From contig JAEXLY010000344.1 of NCBI GenBank assembly GCA_023444765.1, forward strand, positions 1 to 6,405: 6,405 nucleotides of DNA, in the 5' to 3' direction. The position numbers and the translations under genes are program-made. The notes under the pieces are model-generated. The model was not told the origin of the DNA. It ran no database searches and was given only the letters and a program-made list of their open reading frames with translations. This stretch comes from Pseudomonadota bacterium (GTDB taxonomy: Bacteria > Pseudomonadota > Gammaproteobacteria > Xanthomonadales > Xanthomonadaceae). Below, one piece after another: positions 1-6,026 of the stretch. The stretch's first letter is position 1. Each line of letters opens with the position of its first letter.

Positions 1-899
1 AGACCAAGGAGCGGTTGAGTTCGCGCCAGGCCGCGGGCTTCGTCGAGGGCGCCGCGCACGATGCCTTCAGCCTGTGGCTGAACCAGCACGTGGACCTGGG
101 CGAGAAGATCGCCCAGCTGGCGATCGAGCGCGCCAGCGCGCGGCTCAAGACCGAGAAGCAGATCGTCCGCAAGAAGGTCACCCAGGGCCCTGCCCTGCCC
201 GGCAAGCTGGCCGACTGCATCAGCCAGGACCTCTCGCGCACCGAGCTGTTCCTGGTGGAAGGCGACTCGGCCGGCGGCAGCGCCAAGCAGGCGCGAGACA
301 AGGACTTCCAGGCGATCCTGCCGCTGCGCGGCAAGATCCTCAACACCTGGGAAGTGGCCTCCGGCGGCGTGCTGGCCTCGCAGGAAGTGCACGACCTGGC
401 CGTGGCGATCGGCTGCGACCCGGGCAAGGACGACATCTCCGGCCTGCGCTACGGCAAGGTGGTAATCCTGGCCGACGCCGACTCCGACGGCCTGCACATC
501 GCCACCCTGCTCTCGGCACTGTTCCTGAAGCACTTCCCGGCCCTGGTGCGCGCCGGCCATATCTTCGTGGCGATGCCGCCGCTGTTCCGCGTGGACGTGG
601 GCAAGCAGGTGTTCTACGCGCTGGACGAGGAAGAAAAGCGCCTGCTGGTGGAGAAGATCGAGCGCGAGAAGCTCAAGGGCCAGGTCAACGTGACCCGGTT
701 CAAGGGCCTGGGCGAAATGAATCCCTCGCAGCTGCGCGAATCCACGATCCATCCCGACACGCGGCGCCTGGTGCAGCTGACGGTGGACGACGACGTCGAG
801 ACGCGCGGGCTGATGGACATGCTGCTGGCCAAGAAGCGGGCCTCGGACCGGAAGGCGTGGCTGGAGCAGAAGGGCGACCTGGCGACGCTCGAGGTCTGA
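1..899 (+). CDS. parE: DNA topoisomerase IV subunit B (ParE), C-terminal part, 5' end outside the window
   Basis: ParE is the ATPase/TOPRIM subunit of topoisomerase IV, which with ParC decatenates daughter chromosomes in the cytoplasm. The reading frame is open from base 3 (TKERLSSRQ...) to TGA at 897-899, giving 298 visible residues, a little under half of the roughly 630-residue family length. Numbering from base 3, the TOPRIM domain shows the catalytic Glu at about residue 86 in LVEGDSAGGSAKQARD and the metal-binding Asp cluster at about 158-162 in ADADSDGLHIATLL. It is followed by RFKGLGEMNP and TRRLVQLT, and the protein ends MLLAKKR...EQKGDLATLEV. The form ADADSDGLHI and the absence of the large insertion found in proteobacterial GyrB point to ParE rather than GyrB. 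A TTG at 15 is not the start, because homology continues upstream of it. The gene converges on the GH43 operon, and part of its 3' end is repeated just downstream (969-1052). Confidence 0.97.
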   Translation, partial: TKERLSSRQAAGFVEGAAHDAFSLWLNQHVDLGEKIAQLAIERASARLKTEKQIVRKKVTQGPALPGKLADCISQDLSRTELFLVEGDSAGGSAKQARDKDFQAILPLRGKILNTWEVASGGVLASQEVHDLAVAIGCDPGKDDISGLRYGKVVILADADSDGLHIATLLSALFLKHFPALVRAGHIFVAMPPLFRVDVGKQVFYALDEEEKRLLVEKIEREKLKGQVNVTRFKGLGEMNPSQLRESTIHPDTRRLVQLTVDDDVETRGLMDMLLAKKRASDRKAWLEQKGDLATLEV

Positions 900-921
900 C
901 GCAAGCGGTTCCCTCACGTTA

Positions 922-942
922 GCCGTGGCGACGGCCTCCTTT
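922..942 (+). terminator. Weak candidate rho-independent terminator after parE
   Basis: GCCGT at 922-926 pairs perfectly with ACGGC at 931-935 around a GGCG loop, followed by CTCCTTT. The stem is only 5 bp and the T tract only 3 bases, so this is a weak candidate, placed 22 bases after the parE stop. The same segment is one of the repeated motifs GTGGCGACGGCCTC (copy at 1039-1052), and in that copy the stem is broken, so the hairpin may be incidental. Confidence 0.25.
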
Positions 943-968
943 ATCCTCGAGACGTTGGGACTCAGGCA

Positions 969-1052
969 GCGCGGCTGGGGCAGAAGGGTGGCCTGGCAAC
1001 GCTGGAAGTCCGAGCCGGTCTCTTCACTGATGCCGGCGGTGGCGACGGCCTC
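969..1052 (+). repeat. Diverged tandem copy of the parE 3' end and its downstream flank
   Basis: Bases 855-938 and 969-1052 align without gaps at an offset of exactly 114 bases. Within 855-900 versus 969-1014 I count 37 matches in 46 positions, and GTGGCGACGGCCTC at 925-938 recurs at 1039-1052. The intervening 20 or so bases are poorly conserved. Because 114 is a multiple of three, the copy in the parE frame still reads LGQKGGLATLEVRA against the authentic LEQKGDLATLEV-stop; several differences are synonymous and the stop TGA has become CGA. The copy has no start or remaining domain and is not a gene. It looks like a relic of a tandem duplication or of recombination with a diverged parE. A fainter third unit may begin at 1078, where GGCAGCGCGGCT of 965-976 recurs exactly. 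Confidence 0.75.
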
Positions 1053-1097
1053 AGCGGTGTCGCGCCGGATTGATCCTGGCAGCGCGGCTTCGGAAGG

Positions 1098-1205
1098 GCC
1101 GCGCCGCGACCGGCAGGCCTTTGCGGCGAATGTCCCCCGGCTGACGCCTTCGGCGACAGCCTCCTCCTTGATTTCGCCGCAAAGTCCTCCCGCCCGCGAC
1201 ACGGC
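1098..1205 (-). repeat. Structured double-hairpin repeat element, copy 1 (minus orientation)
   Basis: The outer arms 1098-1130 and 1173-1205 are inverted repeats with 27 of 33 positions complementary; the innermost 12 bases, CTTTGCGGCGAA against TTCGCCGCAAAG, are perfect. Inside lies a second stem, 1139-1148 with 1152-1161 (9 of 10 paired), closed by a 3-base loop. The single-stranded bulges between the stems read, on the minus strand, ATCAAGGAGGA and GGGGGACA. The core 1128-1175 is the reverse complement of the core of copy 2 (1601-1648), with 40 of 48 bases identical. The minus strand is called forward here because it carries AAGGAGGAGG. The family is unnamed to my knowledge. It could be a REP/MITE-like mobile palindrome, a bidirectional terminator-like hairpin or an RNA structural element. 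Confidence 0.8.
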
Positions 1206-1211
1206 TCGCCT

Positions 1212-1255
1212 GCCCTGGTTCGTACGCTTTGGTCGTTCCGCCTTGGGTCATACGC
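1212..1255. repeat. Short direct repeat, 16-base units 28 bases apart
   Basis: GCCCTGGTTCGTACGC at 1212-1227 and GCCTTGGGTCATACGC at 1240-1255 match at 13 of 16 positions. The pair lies immediately beside the outer arm of hairpin element copy 1. Only two units are visible and I recognise no function; it could be a chance or degraded flank of the element. Confidence 0.4.
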
Positions 1256-1393
1256 CCTGATTCGCCCGCCTTGATTCACGTCCGCTGTTTCCGCCGGTCG
1301 GCACTGTCGTTGCTCTCGCGCGTCCAGCCGTGCGGCTCGCCGGCTCGGTCGGATGGCTCGGCCGCAACCTGTCCAAGGAAGGCCCGAACAACT

Positions 1394-1461
1394 GTCATTT
1401 CGAGTACAGCGGGAAATCTGTTTGCCGGATTTTCCGGGATCCCCACTGCGTTCGGAACGAC
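1394..1461. repeat. Palindromic dispersed-type repeat
   Basis: GTCATTTCGAGTACAGCGGG at 1394-1413 is imperfectly inverted at 1442-1461 (CCCACTGCGTTCGGAACGAC). Over the 21-base arms 1394-1414 and 1441-1461 there are 14 Watson-Crick matches and 3 G-U wobbles. It resembles the widely scattered bacterial palindromes whose chance translation reads CHSERSEES-like in one frame and AQR-like in another; here the plus-strand frames give CHFEYSGKS and VQREICLPDF. That assignment is from memory of the motif, not a search. It is less GC-rich than the surrounding DNA and unrelated in sequence to the double-hairpin elements. Confidence 0.6.
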
Positions 1462-1578
1462 AATGCCGCGTTCATCAGACCCTGGCCCGGCTGCCCCGCA
1501 CGAACAGCCCGGTTCTCGAACGTCCTGAAGCGACGCTCCGCCCTCTGCCTTCCATGACGACGCGGAATGTATCCACGC

Positions 1579-1670
1579 GGGTACGGGTCCCCCTGGGCAC
1601 GAAATCAAGGAGGAGGCGTTGGCCGCAGGCCGACGCCGGGGGACATTCGTACCCAGGGGGACCCGTGCCC
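1579..1670 (+). repeat. Structured double-hairpin repeat element, copy 2 (plus orientation)
   Basis: Outer arms 1579-1603 and 1646-1670 are inverted repeats with 23 of 25 positions matching, containing GGGTCCCCCTGGG and its complement. The inner stem pairs 1615-1624 with 1628-1637 (nine Watson-Crick pairs and one wobble) around the loop GCA. The bulges ATCAAGGAGGA (1604-1614) and GGGGGACA (1638-1645) are identical to those of copy 1. Transcribed from either side, this 92-base segment would fold into one long, very stable hairpin. It lies about 100 bases past the GH43 stop, so it could also limit convergent transcription or protect 3' ends, although no T tract follows. Confidence 0.82.
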
Positions 1671-1767
1671 GGCGCCACGCAGCAACCCTGCTGGTGCTCT
1701 TCCAGGCGTGCCCGACTCTCCAACGCCGCCTGGCTCCCGCCCATGCCGGCCAGCGCCCGAGCTTGCG

Positions 1768-3960
1768 CTACTCCGGAGCCGCAGCGCGCCACTGCATGAC
1801 GGTGCCATCCTTCCGGTCCGGCTGCGTGCCGGGACGGTCGGCGCCATAGGGCTCACCGCTGCCCGGCAGGATGCCGAGGTAGCGATGGGTCTTCATCGAC
1901 AGCAGCATGAACTCGCCGCGCAGCAGGTCCTGCCACATGAAGCGGCTGTCGACCGGATGCTCGGGCAGCAGGCGCACGTCGGCGGACAGGCCGATCCCGA
2001 CCACGGTGAGAAAACCGCTGCCATCCATCGCCTCCAGGGCCACCTGGCCGGCGCCACGGTCGTGGACGCGGAAGCGGGCCGCAGACGACCTCGCGCCTTC
2101 CGCATCGGCCGCCAGCGGATGCACCACGCCGAGCCTGTGCACAGCTGCCACGCTGCCGTCGCCGAGATTCTCGAGCGCCACCACCTGTCCCAGCGGGATG
2201 TTGCGCGAGCGATCGGCCAGCGGCTCGACCAGGTCGAAGCGGTCGAAGTCGGCGTGACCGCCCTCGCGGCCCGCGGTGTTGTAGGCGAACAGCGCGTAGC
2301 GCGAACCCTGGAAGGTCTTGAGCTGGTAAGGCAGGCGCACCGGCCCACCGATGTCGTGGAACTGGCTCCCGTCCAGGCTCCAGGAAAACCAGGCCAGGTC
2401 CTCGTCGTGGTCGCCGCGCACGCGCAGGTGGATCCGATCCTGCGGCAGCGGCACGTCGACCCGGCGGTCCTCCGCCTGCGAGTACCAGCGCAGCATGCGC
2501 CGCCCGTCCTCCCGCACTACCGCCAGCCAGGCGGCCGGCATGTTGAGCAGGCCGAGACCGGCGACATCGCCCGGCTGCAGCCCCGATGCATCCAGCACCA
2601 CGGTCGCCGTGGCCTCCGGGCCCATCACCCGCTGGGTGAGGGTATTGCGCGCATGCAGGAAGCCTTCGGCCGGGAGCGCATGCAGGCGCAGGTGGCCGGG
2701 GCGTTCGCCCAGCGACCACTTGCCGTCCAGCGGCTGGTGGTTCCACTGCCACACCGGCTGCAGCCGCGCCGCGGAGAAATCGTCGCTGCGCGCATAGGGC
2801 GCGTGTGGCGGCACATGCGCATCCATTCCGGGCTTGGTCCAGGTGCGCGGCGATCGCCCGAGATTGCCCGGCAGGCCGAAGTACGGCCAGCCCTCGTACC
2901 AGGTGACCGGCGAGAGGAAGGTGGTCCGGCCGATGGACTTGAGGTCCATCATCGAGAAGCCCCACCAGCTGCCGTCCGGCGCCTGGACGATCCCGCCCTG
3001 GTGCAGCGGCACCGCGCCGAGTGCGTTGTCGCCCGGCTTGCTGTGCGAGAACGCCGCGCCGTCGGCCGGGATCGGTGAACGCTGCCCGATGCTGTCCTCC
3101 CACCAGCCACGCTGGAAGCCCATGCTCTCGCTGGCGCTGATCGCTACCGTCTCCCAGGGGCCGTCCAGTCGGTCCGCGCGAGCGGCCTGCATCCGCCCCA
3201 CCGGCGCGTAGTTGGCGCTGATGATGTAGTAGCGTCCGTCCACCTTGTAGACGTGGTGGCCCTCGCCCATGCCATTGCCGGCCGGAATGAGCACCCGTTC
3301 ACTGCCCTCGACCACGCCGGACAGGTCCGGCTTGAGCTCGATGAGCCGCACTTCGTTGTAACCGAACACCACCCACACGCGCCCGTCGTCGTCGAACAGC
3401 ACCGACAGGTCGTGCAGGTTGCGGTCGATCACCGAGTGCGTCCAGGGCCCGGCCGGATCGGTGGCAGTGAACACATGCAGACCGCGCTCGTTGATATTGG
3501 CGAAGATCTGGAAACGGCCGGCGTGGTGGCGCAGCACCGGCGCCCAGATGCCCTGGCCATACATGTCCTTCCCGTCCTCGAGCCGGTACTCGGGCCCGTC
3601 GGGGAACGCGGGCATGGCGTAGGAGACGAACTCCCAGTTCACCAGGTCGCGCGACCGCAGCACGGGCAGGCCCGGCACCGCGTGCATGGTGGTGCTGGTC
3701 ATGTAAAACCAGTCGTCGACCCGGATCAGGTCCGGGTCGGAAAACTCGTCGTAGAAGATCGGATTGGTGTAGGTGCCGTTGCCGTTGTCCGCGCTCCAGG
3801 TGGCAGGTGTGGCGGCCGCCAGGGGCATCCACAGCAGCAACGACAACAGCAGTGCCGCAGCGCGGCGCTTCACGGGAGGCCTGCGAGCACGGGCCATCGC
3901 CGCCGGACACTGCGGGGCCGCCGCCGGGCGGGTCGGCTCGATGACGGGCACCCGATCCAT
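1768..3960 (-). CDS. Secreted GH43 family glycoside hydrolase with C-terminal beta-trefoil-like domain
   Basis: A predicted exported hydrolase of beta-xylosidase/alpha-L-arabinofuranosidase type, 730 residues. Numbering from ATG at 3960, residues about 22-50 form a signal peptide: basic ARARRPPVKRR, then AAALLLSLLLWMPLAAA with cleavage near 50. The five-bladed GH43 domain spans about 60-385. The likely catalytic base is Asp75 in SDPDLI, the pKa-modulating Asp184 is in HDLSVLFDDDG, and the acid Glu233 is in GEGHHVYKVDG. Residues about 390-578 (DDFS...GKWSLGERPGHLRL...FDRFDLVEP) fit the concanavalin-like domain that often follows GH43. Residues about 588-726 contain three similar blocks ending FRV, FMWQ and MQWRA, suggesting a beta-trefoil carbohydrate-binding module. 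ATG 3960 lies 3 bases after the yjfF stop, which favours coupled translation; ATG 3897 (residue 22) would give a more usual signal peptide. Neither has a clear ribosome binding site. Exact substrate is unknown; the transporter context suggests a furanosyl sugar such as arabinofuranose or galactofuranose. Confidence 0.9.
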   Translation of the reverse strand: MDRVPVIEPTRPAAAPQCPAAMARARRPPVKRRAAALLLSLLLWMPLAAATPATWSADNGNGTYTNPIFYDEFSDPDLIRVDDWFYMTSTTMHAVPGLPVLRSRDLVNWEFVSYAMPAFPDGPEYRLEDGKDMYGQGIWAPVLRHHAGRFQIFANINERGLHVFTATDPAGPWTHSVIDRNLHDLSVLFDDDGRVWVVFGYNEVRLIELKPDLSGVVEGSERVLIPAGNGMGEGHHVYKVDGRYYIISANYAPVGRMQAARADRLDGPWETVAISASESMGFQRGWWEDSIGQRSPIPADGAAFSHSKPGDNALGAVPLHQGGIVQAPDGSWWGFSMMDLKSIGRTTFLSPVTWYEGWPYFGLPGNLGRSPRTWTKPGMDAHVPPHAPYARSDDFSAARLQPVWQWNHQPLDGKWSLGERPGHLRLHALPAEGFLHARNTLTQRVMGPEATATVVLDASGLQPGDVAGLGLLNMPAAWLAVVREDGRRMLRWYSQAEDRRVDVPLPQDRIHLRVRGDHDEDLAWFSWSLDGSQFHDIGGPVRLPYQLKTFQGSRYALFAYNTAGREGGHADFDRFDLVEPLADRSRNIPLGQVVALENLGDGSVAAVHRLGVVHPLAADAEGARSSAARFRVHDRGAGQVALEAMDGSGFLTVVGIGLSADVRLLPEHPVDSRFMWQDLLRGEFMLLSMKTHRYLGILPGSGEPYGADRPGTQPDRKDGTVMQWRAAAPE

Positions 3961-3963
3961 GCG

Positions 3964-4971
3964 TCAGCCCGCTCGCCGCGCCAGCAGCCGCTGCAGCAGG
4001 CAGAACGCCAGCAACAGCACGCCGATGGCGATGCGCGTCCACCACGAACTCAGGGTGCCGTCGAACACGATCAGGGTCTGGATCAGGCCCAGCACCAGCA
4101 CGCCGAACACCGTGCCCAGCACGTAGCCGCTGCCGCCGGCCAGCAGGGTGCCGCCGATCACCACGGCGGCGATCGCGTCCAGCTCCAGTCCCATCGCGTG
4201 GAGGCTGTAGCCGCTGAGCATGTAGAACGTGTACACCACGCCGCCCAGCGCCGAGCAGAAGCCGCTCAGTGCGTAGACCTGCACCAGGGTGCGGTCGACG
4301 GGCAGGCCCATCAGCCGCGCCGAGGCTTCGCTGCCGCCGATCGCGTACACGCTGCGGCCGAACCGGCTCCTACCGGCCAGCAGCGCGCCGGCCACGACCA
4401 CCACCAGCGCGATCACGGCGCCCGCCGACAGCGAGGCGCCGCCGCCCACCGGGATGCGCAGGCTGGCGACGGCGACATGGAAGGCATGGTCGATGCCGAT
4501 CGATTCCACGCTCACCAGCGTCGCCGCGCCGCGCGCCAGGAACATGCCCGCCAGCGTGACCACGAACGGCTGCAGCCGGTAGCGCTGGATCAGCACCCCC
4601 ATCAGCGCGCCGAACGCGGTGCCCAGCGCCAGCACCATGGCGATCGCGGGCAGCGGATGCCAGCCATGCTGTTGCACCAGGCTGGCCAGCAGCACCGTGC
4701 TGAAGGCGACGACCGCACCCACCGACAGGTCGATGCCGCCGGTGAGGATCACGAAGGTCATGCCGACCGCGACCACCAGCAGGAAGCCGTTGTCGATGAA
4801 CAGGTTGAGGAAGACCTGCGGACGCAGGAACCCGTCGTAGAGCGCGCCGCCGGCGATCGACATGCCGGCGAACAGGGCGATGGTCGCCGCCAGCGACACC
4901 AGCCGCGGATCGCGCCGCAGCCGTCCGAGGCCGCCCGGCCCCAGCATCGCGCGCAGCGGCACCGCGCTCAC
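3964..4971 (-). CDS. yjfF: Sugar ABC transporter permease, YjfF type
   Basis: Inner-membrane permease that pairs with YtfT to form the channel of a furanose-sugar importer; 335 residues from the chosen start, close to the 331 of E. coli YjfF. It is very hydrophobic throughout, with the family signature GMTFVILTGGIDLSVGAVVAF (residues about 70-90), the ATPase-contacting loop and helix ELDAIAAVVIGGTLLAGG (263-280), and the YjfF-typical GTLSSWWTRIAIG (305-317). I chose GTG at 4971 because it overlaps the ytfT stop as GTGA and has GGGGG upstream; ATG at 4947 (327 residues) is an alternative with no visible ribosome binding site. The frame stays open far upstream inside ytfT, but that part is out-of-frame shadow of ytfT. 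The stop TGA is 3 bases before the GH43 ATG. Confidence 0.93.
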   Translation of the reverse strand: MSAVPLRAMLGPGGLGRLRRDPRLVSLAATIALFAGMSIAGGALYDGFLRPQVFLNLFIDNGFLLVVAVGMTFVILTGGIDLSVGAVVAFSTVLLASLVQQHGWHPLPAIAMVLALGTAFGALMGVLIQRYRLQPFVVTLAGMFLARGAATLVSVESIGIDHAFHVAVASLRIPVGGGASLSAGAVIALVVVVAGALLAGRSRFGRSVYAIGGSEASARLMGLPVDRTLVQVYALSGFCSALGGVVYTFYMLSGYSLHAMGLELDAIAAVVIGGTLLAGGSGYVLGTVFGVLVLGLIQTLIVFDGTLSSWWTRIAIGVLLLAFCLLQRLLARRAG

Positions 4972-6026
4972 GCGCGACCCCCGGCCGGGCGCGTCACCAG
5001 CGCCCGCAGCTGGCGGCGGAAGTCGGGCGACTGCAGCAGCAGCACCGCCAGCACCAGCAGCGCCTTGACCACCAGGTTGACCTGCGGCGGCACGCCGATG
5101 GCGTAGATGGTGGTGGTCAGGGTCTGGATGATCAGCGCGCCGACGAGGCTGCCGGCCAGGCTGAAGCGGCCCCCGGCGAGCGCGGTGCCGCCCAGGGCGA
5201 CGGCCAGGATCGCATCGAGCTCCAGCAGCTGGCCGGCGTTGTTGGCATCGGCGCTGGCCACGTTGGAGCTGACCAGCAGACCGGCCAGGCCGGCGCAGAA
5301 GCCGCTGAACACGTACAGCCACAGCGTGATCGCGCGCGCGCGCACGCCGGCCACATGCGCGGCCAAGGGGTTGTGGCCGATGGCGCGGACGAACAGGCCC
5401 AGCGCGGTGCGGTCGAGCAGCAGCTTGAGTGCGACGAACAGCGCGGTCACCACGAACAGCGCGAACGGCAGCCCGAACAGGAAGCCGCCGCCGATGAAGG
5501 CATAGGGCGCGTAGTAGATGGTCAGGATCTGGCCGTCGCTGACCAGCTGCGCGACGCCGCGCCCGGCCACCATCAGGATCAGGGTGGCGATGATCGGCTG
5601 CATGCCCACCTTCACCACCAGCAGCCCGTTCCAGACCCCGCACAGCGCCGCGGCCGCGAGCGCGGCGCCAACCGCGGCGAACAGCGGCAGCAGTCCGTTG
5701 CCGCCACCCGCGGTCATGCGGGTGATGGTCCAGGCGGCGACGGTGGCGGCGATGGCCAGCACCGCGCCCACCGAGATGTCCAGGCCCCGGACCGCGATCA
5801 CCAGGGTCATGCCGAGCGACACCAGGATCAACGGTGCGGCGCGGTTGGCAATGTCGACGAGGTTGCCGTACAGGCGCCCGTCGCGCCATTCCAGCGCCAG
5901 GAAACCCGGGTTGAGCAGGCCGTTGCCGATGAGCAGCAGGGCCAGCGCCAGCAGTGGCCAGGCCAGTGGATGGCCGAAGGCCCGGCGCATGATCGAAGGC
6001 GGCGGCAACGGCGATGCGGTGGACAT
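4968..6026 (-). CDS. ytfT: Sugar ABC transporter permease, YtfT type
   Basis: Second inner-membrane permease of the same importer, 352 residues (E. coli YtfT is about 341). After a short cytoplasmic N-terminus, the first membrane segment is at about 21-42. Then come DGRLYGNLVDIANRAAP and the family signature GMTLVIAVRGLDISVGAVLAI (about 72-92), NGLLVVKVGMQPIIATLILMVAGRGVAQL (about 133-161), and SADANNAGQLLELDAILAVALGG (about 258-280), the segment expected to contact the ATPase. The SADANNAG and FRRQL-like tail resemble YtfT more than RbsC or XylH. The ATG at 6026 shares its A with the preceding ATPase stop (TGATG), a classical coupling arrangement. The gene overlaps yjfF by 4 bases at its end. 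YtfT and YjfF are similar paralogues but diverged enough to act as a heterodimer. Confidence 0.94.
   Translation of the reverse strand: MSTASPLPPPSIMRRAFGHPLAWPLLALALLLIGNGLLNPGFLALEWRDGRLYGNLVDIANRAAPLILVSLGMTLVIAVRGLDISVGAVLAIAATVAAWTITRMTAGGGNGLLPLFAAVGAALAAAALCGVWNGLLVVKVGMQPIIATLILMVAGRGVAQLVSDGQILTIYYAPYAFIGGGFLFGLPFALFVVTALFVALKLLLDRTALGLFVRAIGHNPLAAHVAGVRARAITLWLYVFSGFCAGLAGLLVSSNVASADANNAGQLLELDAILAVALGGTALAGGRFSLAGSLVGALIIQTLTTTIYAIGVPPQVNLVVKALLVLAVLLLQSPDFRRQLRALVTRPAGGRA

Larger units (their letters stand above)
900..1767. other. Convergent intergenic region rich in repeats, no credible gene
   Basis: This 868-base stretch lies between the stop codons of parE and the GH43 gene. 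It holds a weak hairpin after parE, a diverged tandem copy of the parE 3' end, two inverted copies of a structured hairpin element, a 28-base-spaced direct repeat and a separate palindromic repeat, each listed on its own. Open frames exist on both strands, but they run through the palindromes, change register between repeats and encode low-complexity Arg/Pro/Gly/Ala peptides with no recognisable domain. I see nothing definite in 1256-1393, 1462-1578 or 1671-1767. No promoter was recognisable, as expected between convergent genes. Confidence 0.8.

Noticed and set aside
925..1260. A possible small protein gene (111 codons) after parE
   Set aside because: It begins inside the repeated motif, crosses the parE relic in a different frame and ends beyond hairpin copy 1; no ribosome binding site or family.
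1276..1608. Minus-strand or plus-strand small ORFs through the intergenic repeats, including peptides such as NQGGG...PGDI
   Set aside because: These peptides are translations of the hairpin cores and of the dispersed palindrome, so their recurrence reflects DNA repeats rather than protein conservation.
1098..1670. A CRISPR array or integron attC sites
   Set aside because: There are only two copies, in opposite orientation and about 450 bases apart, with no regular spacers, and no integrase or cas gene is present.
1098..1670. The two inverted elements as terminal repeats of an insertion sequence
   Set aside because: The DNA between them holds no transposase-like frame and is itself made of other repeats; target-site duplications were not seen.
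1567..3078. A 503-codon open frame on the plus strand overlapping the GH43 gene
   Set aside because: It runs antisense through the catalytic gene and through hairpin copy 2, with no domain and biased composition.
3253..5106. A 617-codon open frame on the plus strand across the GH43 and permease genes
   Set aside because: It is antisense to three clearly homologous genes, and its translation is His/Gln/Arg/Ala-rich low complexity, the usual by-product of GC-rich codon bias.
3964..5889. A 641-residue fused permease starting within ytfT
   Set aside because: The first 300 or so residues are an out-of-frame reading of ytfT; homology to YjfF begins only near 4971-4900.
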